Position numbers and translations under genes: made by a program
The notes under the pieces: generated by a model
The model's input: only the letters and a program-made list of their open reading frames with translations
What the model was told of the DNA's origin: nothing
Databases searched by the model: none
Shown: positions 14,006 to 19,877 of the stretch, in pieces
Position numbering within the stretch: position 1 is the stretch's first letter
Layout: every line of letters starts with the position of its first letter
DNA from: Dichotomicrobium sp964650735
GTDB taxonomy: Bacteria; Pseudomonadota; Alphaproteobacteria; Rhizobiales; Rhodomicrobiaceae
NCBI GenBank assembly: GCA_964650735.1
Contig: CAZYUT010000029.1
Coordinates: forward strand, 1 to 19,877
DNA length: 19,877 nucleotides
Direction: 5' to 3'

Positions 14006-14701
14006 ATGTGGACGCTCTATCACTTTCCGCTCTGTCCGTTTTCCCGGTCGCTCCGGCTGGCCCTGGGCGAGTATGCGTGGGAGGTGGAGCTTGCCGAGGA
14101 GCGGCCCTGGCAGGTCAGCCGCGCGTTTCTGGAGATTAACCCGTCCGGCCACCTGCCTGTCCTGAAGGGGCCGTCGGACCTGCGGCTGTGCGGCGCTTAC
14201 GCGATTTCGGAATATCTGGCGGACGCCAGCGGGCGGCCCGGCCCCGGCGGCAAGCGCGAGAACACGCTGTTCCCCGGCAAGGCCGAGGCGCGGGCCGAAG
14301 TCCGCCGGCTGGTGGACTGGTTTCACCGCAAGTTCGACGAGGAAGCCGGCCGCTGCATTCTGGAGGAAAAGCTCTACCAGCGTTACCCGGAGGCAAGGCG
14401 GACGCCCGATCCGGAAGTGATCCGGCTGGGCCGCGCCAATTTGCGCTATCATCTGAGCTATGTGAGCTATCTGGCGCATACCCGTGACTGGCTGGCGGGC
14501 GAGCGCATGAGCTTTGCCGACCTGGCGGGGGCGGCCTATCTATCGGTTATGGATTATCTCGAAGAGGTGCCGTGGGAGAAATATCCGGAGGCGAAGGAAT
14601 GGTATGCGCGCATCAAGTCGCGCCCGGCCTTCCGCTCGCTGCTTGAGGACCGGCTCACGGTCCTGGCACCGCCCGCGCATTACGCCGATCTGGATTTCTG
14701 A
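14006..14701 (+). CDS. Glutathione S-transferase family protein
   Basis: The 231-aa cytoplasmic protein has an N-terminal thioredoxin-like half (1-75): MWTLYHFPLCPFSRSLRLALGE carries a CPFS motif in the place of the active-site Cys/Ser. FLEINPSGHLPVL supplies the cis-Pro loop, and CGAYAISEYL is the end of the glutathione-binding domain. An all-helical half follows, with GERMSFADLAGAAYL, the conserved C-terminal capping-box region. The substrate is unknown. The frame is open from 13862, but the first 48 codons there lie in the promoter region and do not resemble a GST; ATG 14006 gives a standard N-terminus. No strong ribosome-binding site is seen. Its stop overlaps the queG start as TGATG, so the two are translationally coupled. 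Confidence 0.92.
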   Translation: MWTLYHFPLCPFSRSLRLALGEYAWEVELAEERPWQVSRAFLEINPSGHLPVLKGPSDLRLCGAYAISEYLADASGRPGPGGKRENTLFPGKAEARAEVRRLVDWFHRKFDEEAGRCILEEKLYQRYPEARRTPDPEVIRLGRANLRYHLSYVSYLAHTRDWLAGERMSFADLAGAAYLSVMDYLEEVPWEKYPEAKEWYARIKSRPAFRSLLEDRLTVLAPPAHYADLDF

Positions 14702-15861
14702 TGACCACGCTCGCAAAAAACCGGCCCGTGGACGCCAACGCGCTGCGTGAGGAGCTGGAGCGGCGCGCGCGCGAGGCTGGCTTCGACGCGGTGGGCATCA
14801 CGTCGGCTGATGCGATCCCGCACGCGGCGCCGCGACTGCGCGAATTCCTTGCCAAGGGCCACCACGGCACGATGGGCTGGATGGCCGAGACGGCCGGCCG
14901 GCGGCAGTCGCCGCGCGCGCTGTGGCCGGAGGCGCGCAGTGTCATCATGCTGGGGATGAACTACGGCCCGGATCATGACCCGCTGGCCGTGCTCGAAGAG
15001 CGCTCGCGCGGGGCGATTTCAGTCTACGCGCAGGGGCGCGACTATCACGATGTCATCAAGGGCCGGCTCAAGCAGCTTGCGGGCTGGCTGCACGGCGCGA
15101 GCGGGCACGAGGTCAAGGTCTTCGTTGACACCGCGCCGGTTATGGAAAAGCCGCTCGCCGAAGCCGCCCGGATTGGCTGGCAGGGCAAGCACACGAACCT
15201 TGTCTCGCGCGATCTTGGCTCATGGCTGTTCCTCGGTGCGATCTTCACCACCGCCGAGCTGCCCGCTGACGCGCCTGAGACCGATCACTGCGGTTCCTGC
15301 CGCGCGTGCCTCGACATCTGCCCGACAGACGCGTTTCCCGCGCCATATCAACTCGATGCCCGGCGCTGCATCTCCTATCTGACAATTGAGCACAAGGGAC
15401 ATATCCCGGCCGAATTCCGCGCGGCCGTCGGCAACCGCATCTATGGCTGCGATGATTGCCTGGCGGTGTGCCCCTGGAACAAGTTCGCGCGAGAAGCGAG
15501 CGAGGCGAAATTGCGCGCGCGCGATGGGGCGCGGTCGCCCGCCCTGAGCGAATTGATGGCGCTCGATGACGCGGCCTTTCGCGCCCGGTTTTCCGGCTCG
15601 CCGGTCAAGCGCATCGGGCGGGACCGCTTCATCCGCAATGTGTTGATCGCGGCGGGCAATTCGGGCGATCAGAGCCTGCGGCCACAGGTCAGAGCGCTTT
15701 TGATGGATGTCTCGCCGCTGGTGCGGGCGATGGCGGTGTGGGCGCTTGCGCGGCTCGGTGCGGCGGATGGCGACAGGACAGACTGGGAGCGGTTGAAGGC
15801 TGTGCATTTACCGGGCGAAACGGACGCGCAAGTGCGCGCGGAATGGCAAGCAGGGGGCTAG
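14701..15861 (+). CDS. queG: Epoxyqueuosine reductase
   Basis: This 386-aa cobalamin-dependent iron-sulfur enzyme turns epoxyqueuosine into queuosine at the wobble base of tRNAs with GUN anticodons (Asp, Asn, His, Tyr). The catalytic-type aspartate is in VDTAPVMEK (Asp143). The two 4Fe-4S clusters are supplied by CGSCRACLDICP (Cys197, 200, 203, 207) and by Cys223 with GCDDCLAVCPWN (Cys250, 253, 257). The C-terminus has HEAT-like tRNA-binding repeats (VSPLVRAMAVWALARLG). Length and motif order are normal. It needs B12, as does the methylmalonyl-CoA mutase further along the window. The start ATG overlaps the GST stop by one base, and the next gene starts one base after its stop, so the three form an operon. 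Confidence 0.96.
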   Translation: MTTLAKNRPVDANALREELERRAREAGFDAVGITSADAIPHAAPRLREFLAKGHHGTMGWMAETAGRRQSPRALWPEARSVIMLGMNYGPDHDPLAVLEERSRGAISVYAQGRDYHDVIKGRLKQLAGWLHGASGHEVKVFVDTAPVMEKPLAEAARIGWQGKHTNLVSRDLGSWLFLGAIFTTAELPADAPETDHCGSCRACLDICPTDAFPAPYQLDARRCISYLTIEHKGHIPAEFRAAVGNRIYGCDDCLAVCPWNKFAREASEAKLRARDGARSPALSELMALDDAAFRARFSGSPVKRIGRDRFIRNVLIAAGNSGDQSLRPQVRALLMDVSPLVRAMAVWALARLGAADGDRTDWERLKAVHLPGETDAQVRAEWQAGG

Positions 15862-15862
15862 A

Positions 15863-16735
15863 ATGCCGGTATTGCTGGCGGTTGGATTGGGTTACTCGGC
15901 GAAGGCGCTGGCGCGGCGGCTGCATGCGCAGGGCTGGCGAATCATCGGCACAAGCCGCTCTGCCGAGGGCGCACTGGCCATCGACGCGATGGGTTATCAA
16001 GGCATCCCCTTCGACGGCACAGCGCCCAGCCCCGCGCTTGCCCGCGCGATCCGCGAAGCGACGCATCTGCTCGTCTCGGCCTCGCCGGAGGCGCAGGGCG
16101 ATCCGCTGCTTGCCCAGTACGCCGACGACCTGCGCGCGGCGAACCTGCAATGGGCCGGCTATCTCTCCACAATAGGCGTTTATGGCAACCACGACGGCAA
16201 ATGGGTCGATGAGGAGACGCCGGCCGAGCCGACCTCGCAGCGCGGCAAGGCCCGGGTCGAGGCGGAGCGTGCCTGGGAAGCGTTTGCGGAGGAAACCCGC
16301 GTGCCGGTTGGCATCTTCCGTCTGTCCGGCATCTACGGGCCGGGGCGCGGCCCGCTGGAGAAGCTGCGCCGGGGCGAAAGCCGCGCGGTCGTCAAGCCGG
16401 GGCAGGTCTTCAATCGCATCCATGTGGAGGACATCGCCACGGCGCTGGAAGCGGCGATCGCGCGGGCTGGAGAGCGCTCTGGCGCGCGCATCTACAACGT
16501 TACGGATGACGAGCCCGCGCCGCCCCAGGAGGTTCTGGACTACGCAGCGGACCTGATCGGCGTTCCGCGCCCGCCGCGCGTGCCGTTCGAGGAGGCCGAC
16601 ATGTCGCCGATGGCCCGCAGCTTCTATAGCGACAACAAGCGCACCTCGAACGCGCGCATGAAGGCGGAGCTGGGAATCCAACTCCGCTATCCGACCTATC
16701 GCGAAGGCCTGCGCGCGCTCGCCGCCATGGCTTGA
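15863..16735 (+). CDS. SDR/NAD-dependent epimerase family protein (YeeZ-like)
   Basis: The 290-aa protein begins with a dinucleotide-binding motif, VGLGYSAKALARRL (GxGxxA), and a strand ending IIGTSRS, which suggests NADP. It has THLLVSASPEAQGDPLL, YLSTIGVYGNHDGKWVDEETP, a long spacer, FRLSGIYGPGRGPLEKLRRG and FNRIHVEDIATAL, all typical of extended SDR proteins of the YeeZ/COG0451 group. The usual YxxxK active site is not clear, so catalysis is uncertain. The substrate is unknown. It starts one base after the queG stop and has no separate promoter, so it is made from the GST-queG transcript. The gene ends 12 bases before the convergent secreted-protein gene. Confidence 0.9.
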   Translation: MPVLLAVGLGYSAKALARRLHAQGWRIIGTSRSAEGALAIDAMGYQGIPFDGTAPSPALARAIREATHLLVSASPEAQGDPLLAQYADDLRAANLQWAGYLSTIGVYGNHDGKWVDEETPAEPTSQRGKARVEAERAWEAFAEETRVPVGIFRLSGIYGPGRGPLEKLRRGESRAVVKPGQVFNRIHVEDIATALEAAIARAGERSGARIYNVTDDEPAPPQEVLDYAADLIGVPRPPRVPFEEADMSPMARSFYSDNKRTSNARMKAELGIQLRYPTYREGLRALAAMA

Positions 16736-16747
16736 GCGGCAGCCGGA

Positions 16748-17098
16748 TTACCGCCAGCGGCGATTGTCGTTATGGGGCATATACTGCTGGCAGGTTGACC
16801 GGACGCGGTTGTCATTTCCGACGAGCCGGCAGGTCCGCTCCTTAACGCTCGGATTTCCGCGGATGGCGTCGGCCGAGACTCTCACGCCGTATTCGCGCGC
16901 GACCCGGGCCAAGTAGTCGTCCTCGCAATAAGGCGTGTTGATGCGGCCGTATTGGTTGATCTGGAAGTTGCCATCGCAACGGATGGCGGCCGACGCCGGC
17001 CCGGCAGCCGGAACGGAAGTCAGGGCGGCGAGGCCGGCAATAATGGCCGCGCCCGTAGCCCGCGTTGGGAAATAACTGGTCGTCACGTTTGCCTCCAT
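16748..17098 (-). CDS. Small secreted four-cysteine protein, conserved hypothetical
   Basis: From ATG 17098 the product has 116 aa. Its N-terminus (MEANVTTSYFPTR, then a hydrophobic GAAIIAGLAALTSVPAAGPASA) looks like a Sec signal peptide cleaved near residue 38. The mature part has exactly four cysteines (in IRCDG, YCEDD, RTCRL, STCQQ), enough for two disulfides in the periplasm. The stretch YLARVAREYGVRVSADAIR followed by NPSVKERTCR resembles hypothetical proteins I recall from other Hyphomicrobiales, but I know no function. The frame is open to ATG 17152, giving 134 aa; I prefer the shorter form because it puts the signal peptide close to the start. Neither start has a good ribosome-binding site. 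It is divergent from mutA. Confidence 0.8.
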   Translation of the reverse strand: MEANVTTSYFPTRATGAAIIAGLAALTSVPAAGPASAAIRCDGNFQINQYGRINTPYCEDDYLARVAREYGVRVSADAIRGNPSVKERTCRLVGNDNRVRSTCQQYMPHNDNRRWR

Positions 17099-17197
17099 GG
17101 CTGTGCGTCCCACAACACCATAAGTGTCCACTCTGATGGTTGAACCTATCATGAATCCGGTTCAATTCGGAGAGTGGCATAGGCCGTATCGAGATGA

Positions 17198-17213
17198 TGT
17201 GATCGGCATCACG
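17198..17213. promoter_or_regulatory. CRP-like palindrome between the secreted-protein gene and mutA
   Basis: TGTGA-TCGGCA-TCACG differs at one position from the CRP consensus TGTGA-N6-TCACA, and within it GTGAT-N4-ATCAC is a perfect inverted repeat. It lies about 80 bases upstream of mutA and 46 or 100 bases upstream of the divergent gene. Which regulator binds it, if any, is not known. Confidence 0.4.
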
Positions 17214-17284
17214 CGCATGAGCCAGCGCAATGCGCGCCACCTAAGCATTGGACAGGGACCGGACCGGCCAAGTATTGTTTGCCC

Positions 17285-19348
17285 ATGAGCGATTTGCGAC
17301 CCGACACAGATGTTGAAAGCGCGGCGGCGCAGTGGCGGCGCGAAGTAGCCAAAGCTCTGGGCGGAGCGCCGCTTGAGACCCTCAACGTGCAACTCGACAC
17401 GGGCGCGGAAATCGGTCCGCTGCACACGGTGCTGAGTGCTGGTGATGAGGTGCTGGCCTCGGGGAGCCCGGGCGTTGCGCCGTTCGTGCGCGGCGGGGCA
17501 GCTGCCGGGACGCGCGGTTGGCAAGTGCTGCAGTTGGCCGACCGGCGCGATCCGGCCGAAGCGAATGCGCAGGCCCGCGAGGATCTGGCGAACGGCGCGG
17601 ATGGCCTCTGGCTTCAGCTCCCCGATGGGGTGCCCTATGGCGGCAGCGCGCTGGCCCTGAGTGAGCTTACGCAGCTGGAGCAGGCGCTGGCCGGCATTCC
17701 GCTCGACGCGACGCCGATCTACCTGGCCCCGAGCGCGCATGGTCTGCCAGCAGCGTCCCTGCTGATTGCCCTGGCGCGCAGGCAGGGCGTGGCGCTTGGC
17801 CGGCTATCCGGCACGCTTGGCCTCGATCCGCTGTCGGTCATGGCCGCACGCGGCGAGTTGCCTGTGCGCAGCGGCAAGGCGCTGGCTGACGCCGTCGACT
17901 GCGCGCTGTTCGCGCGGCGCGAAGGGCTGGGCATGACGCCGTTCATTGCCTCTGGGCGGGTTTGGCATCAGGCCGGCGGCTCGGCTGTCGAAGAGCTGGG
18001 CTGCACCCTGGCGGCGGCGGTAGCCTATTGGCGGGCGCTGGCCGAAGCGGGTGCGGCGCTCGACGAGGCGGCGCAGATGATCGGCTTGCACTTCACCGCA
18101 GACCCGGATGTGTTCCTGTCCATGGCGAAATTCCGCGCGGGACGTGCGCTTTGGGCGCGCGTGACCGAAGCCGCCGGCATCGCCCCGCAGCCCGCGTCGA
18201 TCACGGCTGAGATGTCATTTCGGACCATGACGAGCCTTGATCCGCATACCAACCTGCTGCGCGCGACGGCAGCGGCCTTCGCGGCGGCGACCGGCGGCGC
18301 GCGGGCGATCCTGCTGCTGCCGTTCAGCGCGGCGGCGGGCGTGCCGGATAGCTTAGCGCGGCGGCTGGCCCGCAATGCGCAAGTGATCCTCGCCGAAGAG
18401 GCGGCGCTTGGCCACGTCATCGATGCGCCGGGCGGCTCGTGGTATGTCGAAACGCTCACCCATGATCTGGCGGCGCGGGCGTGGTCGGTGTTTCAGGACA
18501 TCGAGACGGGCGGCGGCTTGCTTTCCGCGCTCAGGAGCGGCGATGCCGCCCGGCGGCTGAAGGGCGTGCGCGAGCGGCGCGCGGATGAGATCGCGCGGCG
18601 CGAACGGGCGATCACCGGCGTATCGACCTATCCCCATCTCGATGAAGCGCCCACCCCGTTCGTCACCGAGAGCGAGCGGGCGGCGGCTGAACCCGGCACG
18701 CCCCCTGATTTGCCGCCAGCCGGGCAGGGCGAGCGCATGGCCAGGTTGGTCGAAGCCGCCATGAATGGGGCAAGCATGGCCGATCTGGCCGCCGCGCTGC
18801 ATGAGCCATGCGAGCCGATCCCGCCGCTACCCGATCCGGCTGTGCGGGACGCCGCCGGGTTCGAGGCGCTTCGCGCGGCCTCCGACGAAGCGCTGGAGGT
18901 CGCGGTCGTGCGTCCGTCGGTGTTCCTCGCGAATATCGGCGCGCTGGCCGTCTTCACCGAGCGCGCAACCTGGGCGAGGAACTTCTTCGAGGCCGGGGGC
19001 ATCGAAGCGATCGACAGCCCCGGCTTCGATAGCGCCGAGGCGGTGGCTGAGGCGTTTCGTGAAAGCGGCGCGATGATCGCCTGCCTGTGCGGGCGCGACG
19101 CGGATTACGCCAAGCTCGCAGGCGTGGTCTCAGGCTTGCGCGCGCGCGGCGCGGCGGCGGTCTACATCGCTGGCAAGCCGGACACGCTGGAGATGCTGCT
19201 GGAGGCGGATGCGCGCGCGATCCAGCGCGTGCTGTTCGAGGGTTGCGACGCGCTCGCCATCCTGCGCGAGGCGCATGAGATCCTGAAGGTCGACGAGGTC
19301 ATCGATGCGGCGCGCCGCCGTGCGGCCGAAGAAACCGAGGCCGGCTGA
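17285..19348 (+). CDS. mutA: Methylmalonyl-CoA mutase small (beta) subunit
   Basis: The 687-aa protein is the non-catalytic partner of the MutA/MutB heterodimer that interconverts methylmalonyl-CoA and succinyl-CoA in propionate and branched-chain metabolism. The N-terminal barrel (about 1-490) includes AEMSFRTMTSLDPHTNLLRATAAAFAAATGGA and GGSWYVETLTHDLAARAW, as in the mutase family. The C-terminal flavodoxin-like domain (about 530-670, VRPSVFLANIGALAVF...) lacks the DxHxxG cobalamin-binding motif. It instead has CGRDADYAKLAGVVSGLRARG, as usual for MutA. The start is ATG 17285 (TTG 17279 also fits); there is no Shine-Dalgarno sequence, which could mean a leaderless transcript. mutB follows after 26 bases. 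Confidence 0.94.
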   Translation: MSDLRPDTDVESAAAQWRREVAKALGGAPLETLNVQLDTGAEIGPLHTVLSAGDEVLASGSPGVAPFVRGGAAAGTRGWQVLQLADRRDPAEANAQAREDLANGADGLWLQLPDGVPYGGSALALSELTQLEQALAGIPLDATPIYLAPSAHGLPAASLLIALARRQGVALGRLSGTLGLDPLSVMAARGELPVRSGKALADAVDCALFARREGLGMTPFIASGRVWHQAGGSAVEELGCTLAAAVAYWRALAEAGAALDEAAQMIGLHFTADPDVFLSMAKFRAGRALWARVTEAAGIAPQPASITAEMSFRTMTSLDPHTNLLRATAAAFAAATGGARAILLLPFSAAAGVPDSLARRLARNAQVILAEEAALGHVIDAPGGSWYVETLTHDLAARAWSVFQDIETGGGLLSALRSGDAARRLKGVRERRADEIARRERAITGVSTYPHLDEAPTPFVTESERAAAEPGTPPDLPPAGQGERMARLVEAAMNGASMADLAAALHEPCEPIPPLPDPAVRDAAGFEALRAASDEALEVAVVRPSVFLANIGALAVFTERATWARNFFEAGGIEAIDSPGFDSAEAVAEAFRESGAMIACLCGRDADYAKLAGVVSGLRARGAAAVYIAGKPDTLEMLLEADARAIQRVLFEGCDALAILREAHEILKVDEVIDAARRRAAEETEAG

Positions 19349-19374
19349 GACAACGCTGCGAAGCAGAGAAAGCC

Positions 19375-19877
19375 ATGAGCAAGATCCCCGACTACAGCGC
19401 CGTGCCGTGGCAGATGCCCGCGCCGACCGCCGCGCCAGAGGCCAAAGGCGCGGCTTGGGAGACCCCGGAAGGCATTGCGGTCAAACCAGTTTATGACGCG
19501 ACCGACCTGGCGGGGCTGGACGCGGTGGAGAGCTATCCCGGTCTGCCGCCGTTTTTGCGCGGACCATACCCAACGATGTATACGCAGCGGCCCTGGACCA
19601 TCCGGCAATATGCGGGCTTTTCGACGGCCGAGGACTCCAACGCGTTTTACCGGCGCAACCTCGCGGCGGGGCAAAAGGGCCTGTCCATCGCCTTCGATCT
19701 CGCCACCCATCGCGGCTATGACAGCGACCATCCGCGCGTCAGCGGGGATGTTGGCATGGCCGGCGTGGCGATCGACTCCATCCTCGACATGCGCACGCTG
19801 TTCGACGGCATCCCGCTCGACCAGATGAGCGTGTCGATGACCATGAACGGCGCGGTTTTGCCTGTGATGGCGCTTTA
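19375..19877 (+). CDS. mutB: Methylmalonyl-CoA mutase large (alpha) subunit, 5' part
   Basis: The first 167 codons are present; the gene runs off the right edge. It begins MSKIPDYSAVPW and goes on ETPEGIAVKPVYDATDL, FLRGPYPTMYTQRPWTIRQYAGFSTAEDSN and FYRRNLAAGQKGLSIAFDLATHRGYDSDHPRV, then SVSMTMNGAVLPVMAL. These are signature stretches of the catalytic subunit: the RGPYPTMYxxRPWTIRQYAGF block holds CoA-contacting and active-site residues (the YTQRPWT segment) and FDLATHRGYDSDHP belongs to the barrel. The cobalamin-binding domain would lie beyond the window. It starts 26 bases after mutA, with AGAGAAAG as a plausible ribosome-binding site, so the subunits are co-transcribed. Confidence 0.96.
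   Translation, partial: MSKIPDYSAVPWQMPAPTAAPEAKGAAWETPEGIAVKPVYDATDLAGLDAVESYPGLPPFLRGPYPTMYTQRPWTIRQYAGFSTAEDSNAFYRRNLAAGQKGLSIAFDLATHRGYDSDHPRVSGDVGMAGVAIDSILDMRTLFDGIPLDQMSVSMTMNGAVLPVMAL

Noticed and set aside
15689..16681. 330-residue open frame on the minus strand
   Set aside because: It is antisense to queG and the SDR gene, with Arg/Ala shadow composition and no ribosome-binding site or domain.
1..19877. CRISPR array, insertion sequence, prophage or defence system
   Set aside because: No regularly spaced repeats, transposase, integrase, phage or toxin-antitoxin genes are visible; the genes read as core chromosome.

Overview
The window reads as a high-GC alphaproteobacterial chromosome segment, probably Hyphomicrobiales (Rhizobiales) or a close relative. 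The reasons are gene content and order: the tlpA-like/argH/lptM/lysA/DUF4175 block, the uppP/GST/queG/SDR block, a complex I NDUFA9-like protein, a single-domain ModE, and a direct-repeat LexA-type box. All of this is family and context recognition from the sequence; no database search was run. There are no transposases, integrases, phage genes or CRISPR arrays. No gene-free stretch exceeds 300 bases. The longest gaps (about 140-190 bases) lie upstream of hsp20, upstream of the Usp gene, between the 127-aa hypothetical and tlpA, between uppP and the GST gene, and upstream of mutA. Each is described below.

Region 1 (1-3160, minus strand): the first 17 codons of a probable radical SAM DNA repair/modification protein, with a GAAC-N7-GAAC box over its -10. 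Upstream lies the molybdate importer modA-modB-modC, preceded by a one-domain modE. A perfect 8+8 inverted repeat of Mo-box type covers the modA -10.

Region 2 (3335-5231, plus strand): a stress block with an Hsp20 small heat-shock protein, a tandem-domain universal stress protein behind a TTGA-N6-TCAA (FNR/FixK-like) site, and a conserved acidic hypothetical protein. It ends in a 139-bp composite palindromic element (5233-5371).

Region 3 (5373-11747): a membrane-anchored thioredoxin-like TlpA protein is divergent from argH (last step of arginine synthesis). Then come the small lipoprotein lptM, lysA (last step of lysine synthesis) and a large DUF4175/TIGR02302-type membrane protein with a Gln/Gly-rich tract.

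Region 4 (11831-16735): tRNA-Leu(CAG) on the minus strand, the NDUFA9-like Rossmann protein, uppP (undecaprenyl-diphosphate recycling), and a tightly packed GST-queG-SDR operon. queG makes queuosine for tRNA. The convergent NDUFA9-like and uppP genes end inside one 9-bp hairpin that contains both stop codons.

Region 5 (16748-19877): a small secreted four-cysteine protein on the minus strand, divergent from mutA and the 5' part of mutB. These encode the two subunits of adenosylcobalamin-dependent methylmalonyl-CoA mutase. mutB runs off the window.

Most of the window is core metabolism and housekeeping. I found no wholly new multi-gene system. The most interesting signals are regulatory: two operators sitting on the -10 elements of rSAM and modA, the FNR-like site, the composite palindrome, and the stop-codon hairpin. 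Two conserved proteins of unknown function (4848-5231 and 16748-17098) also stand out.
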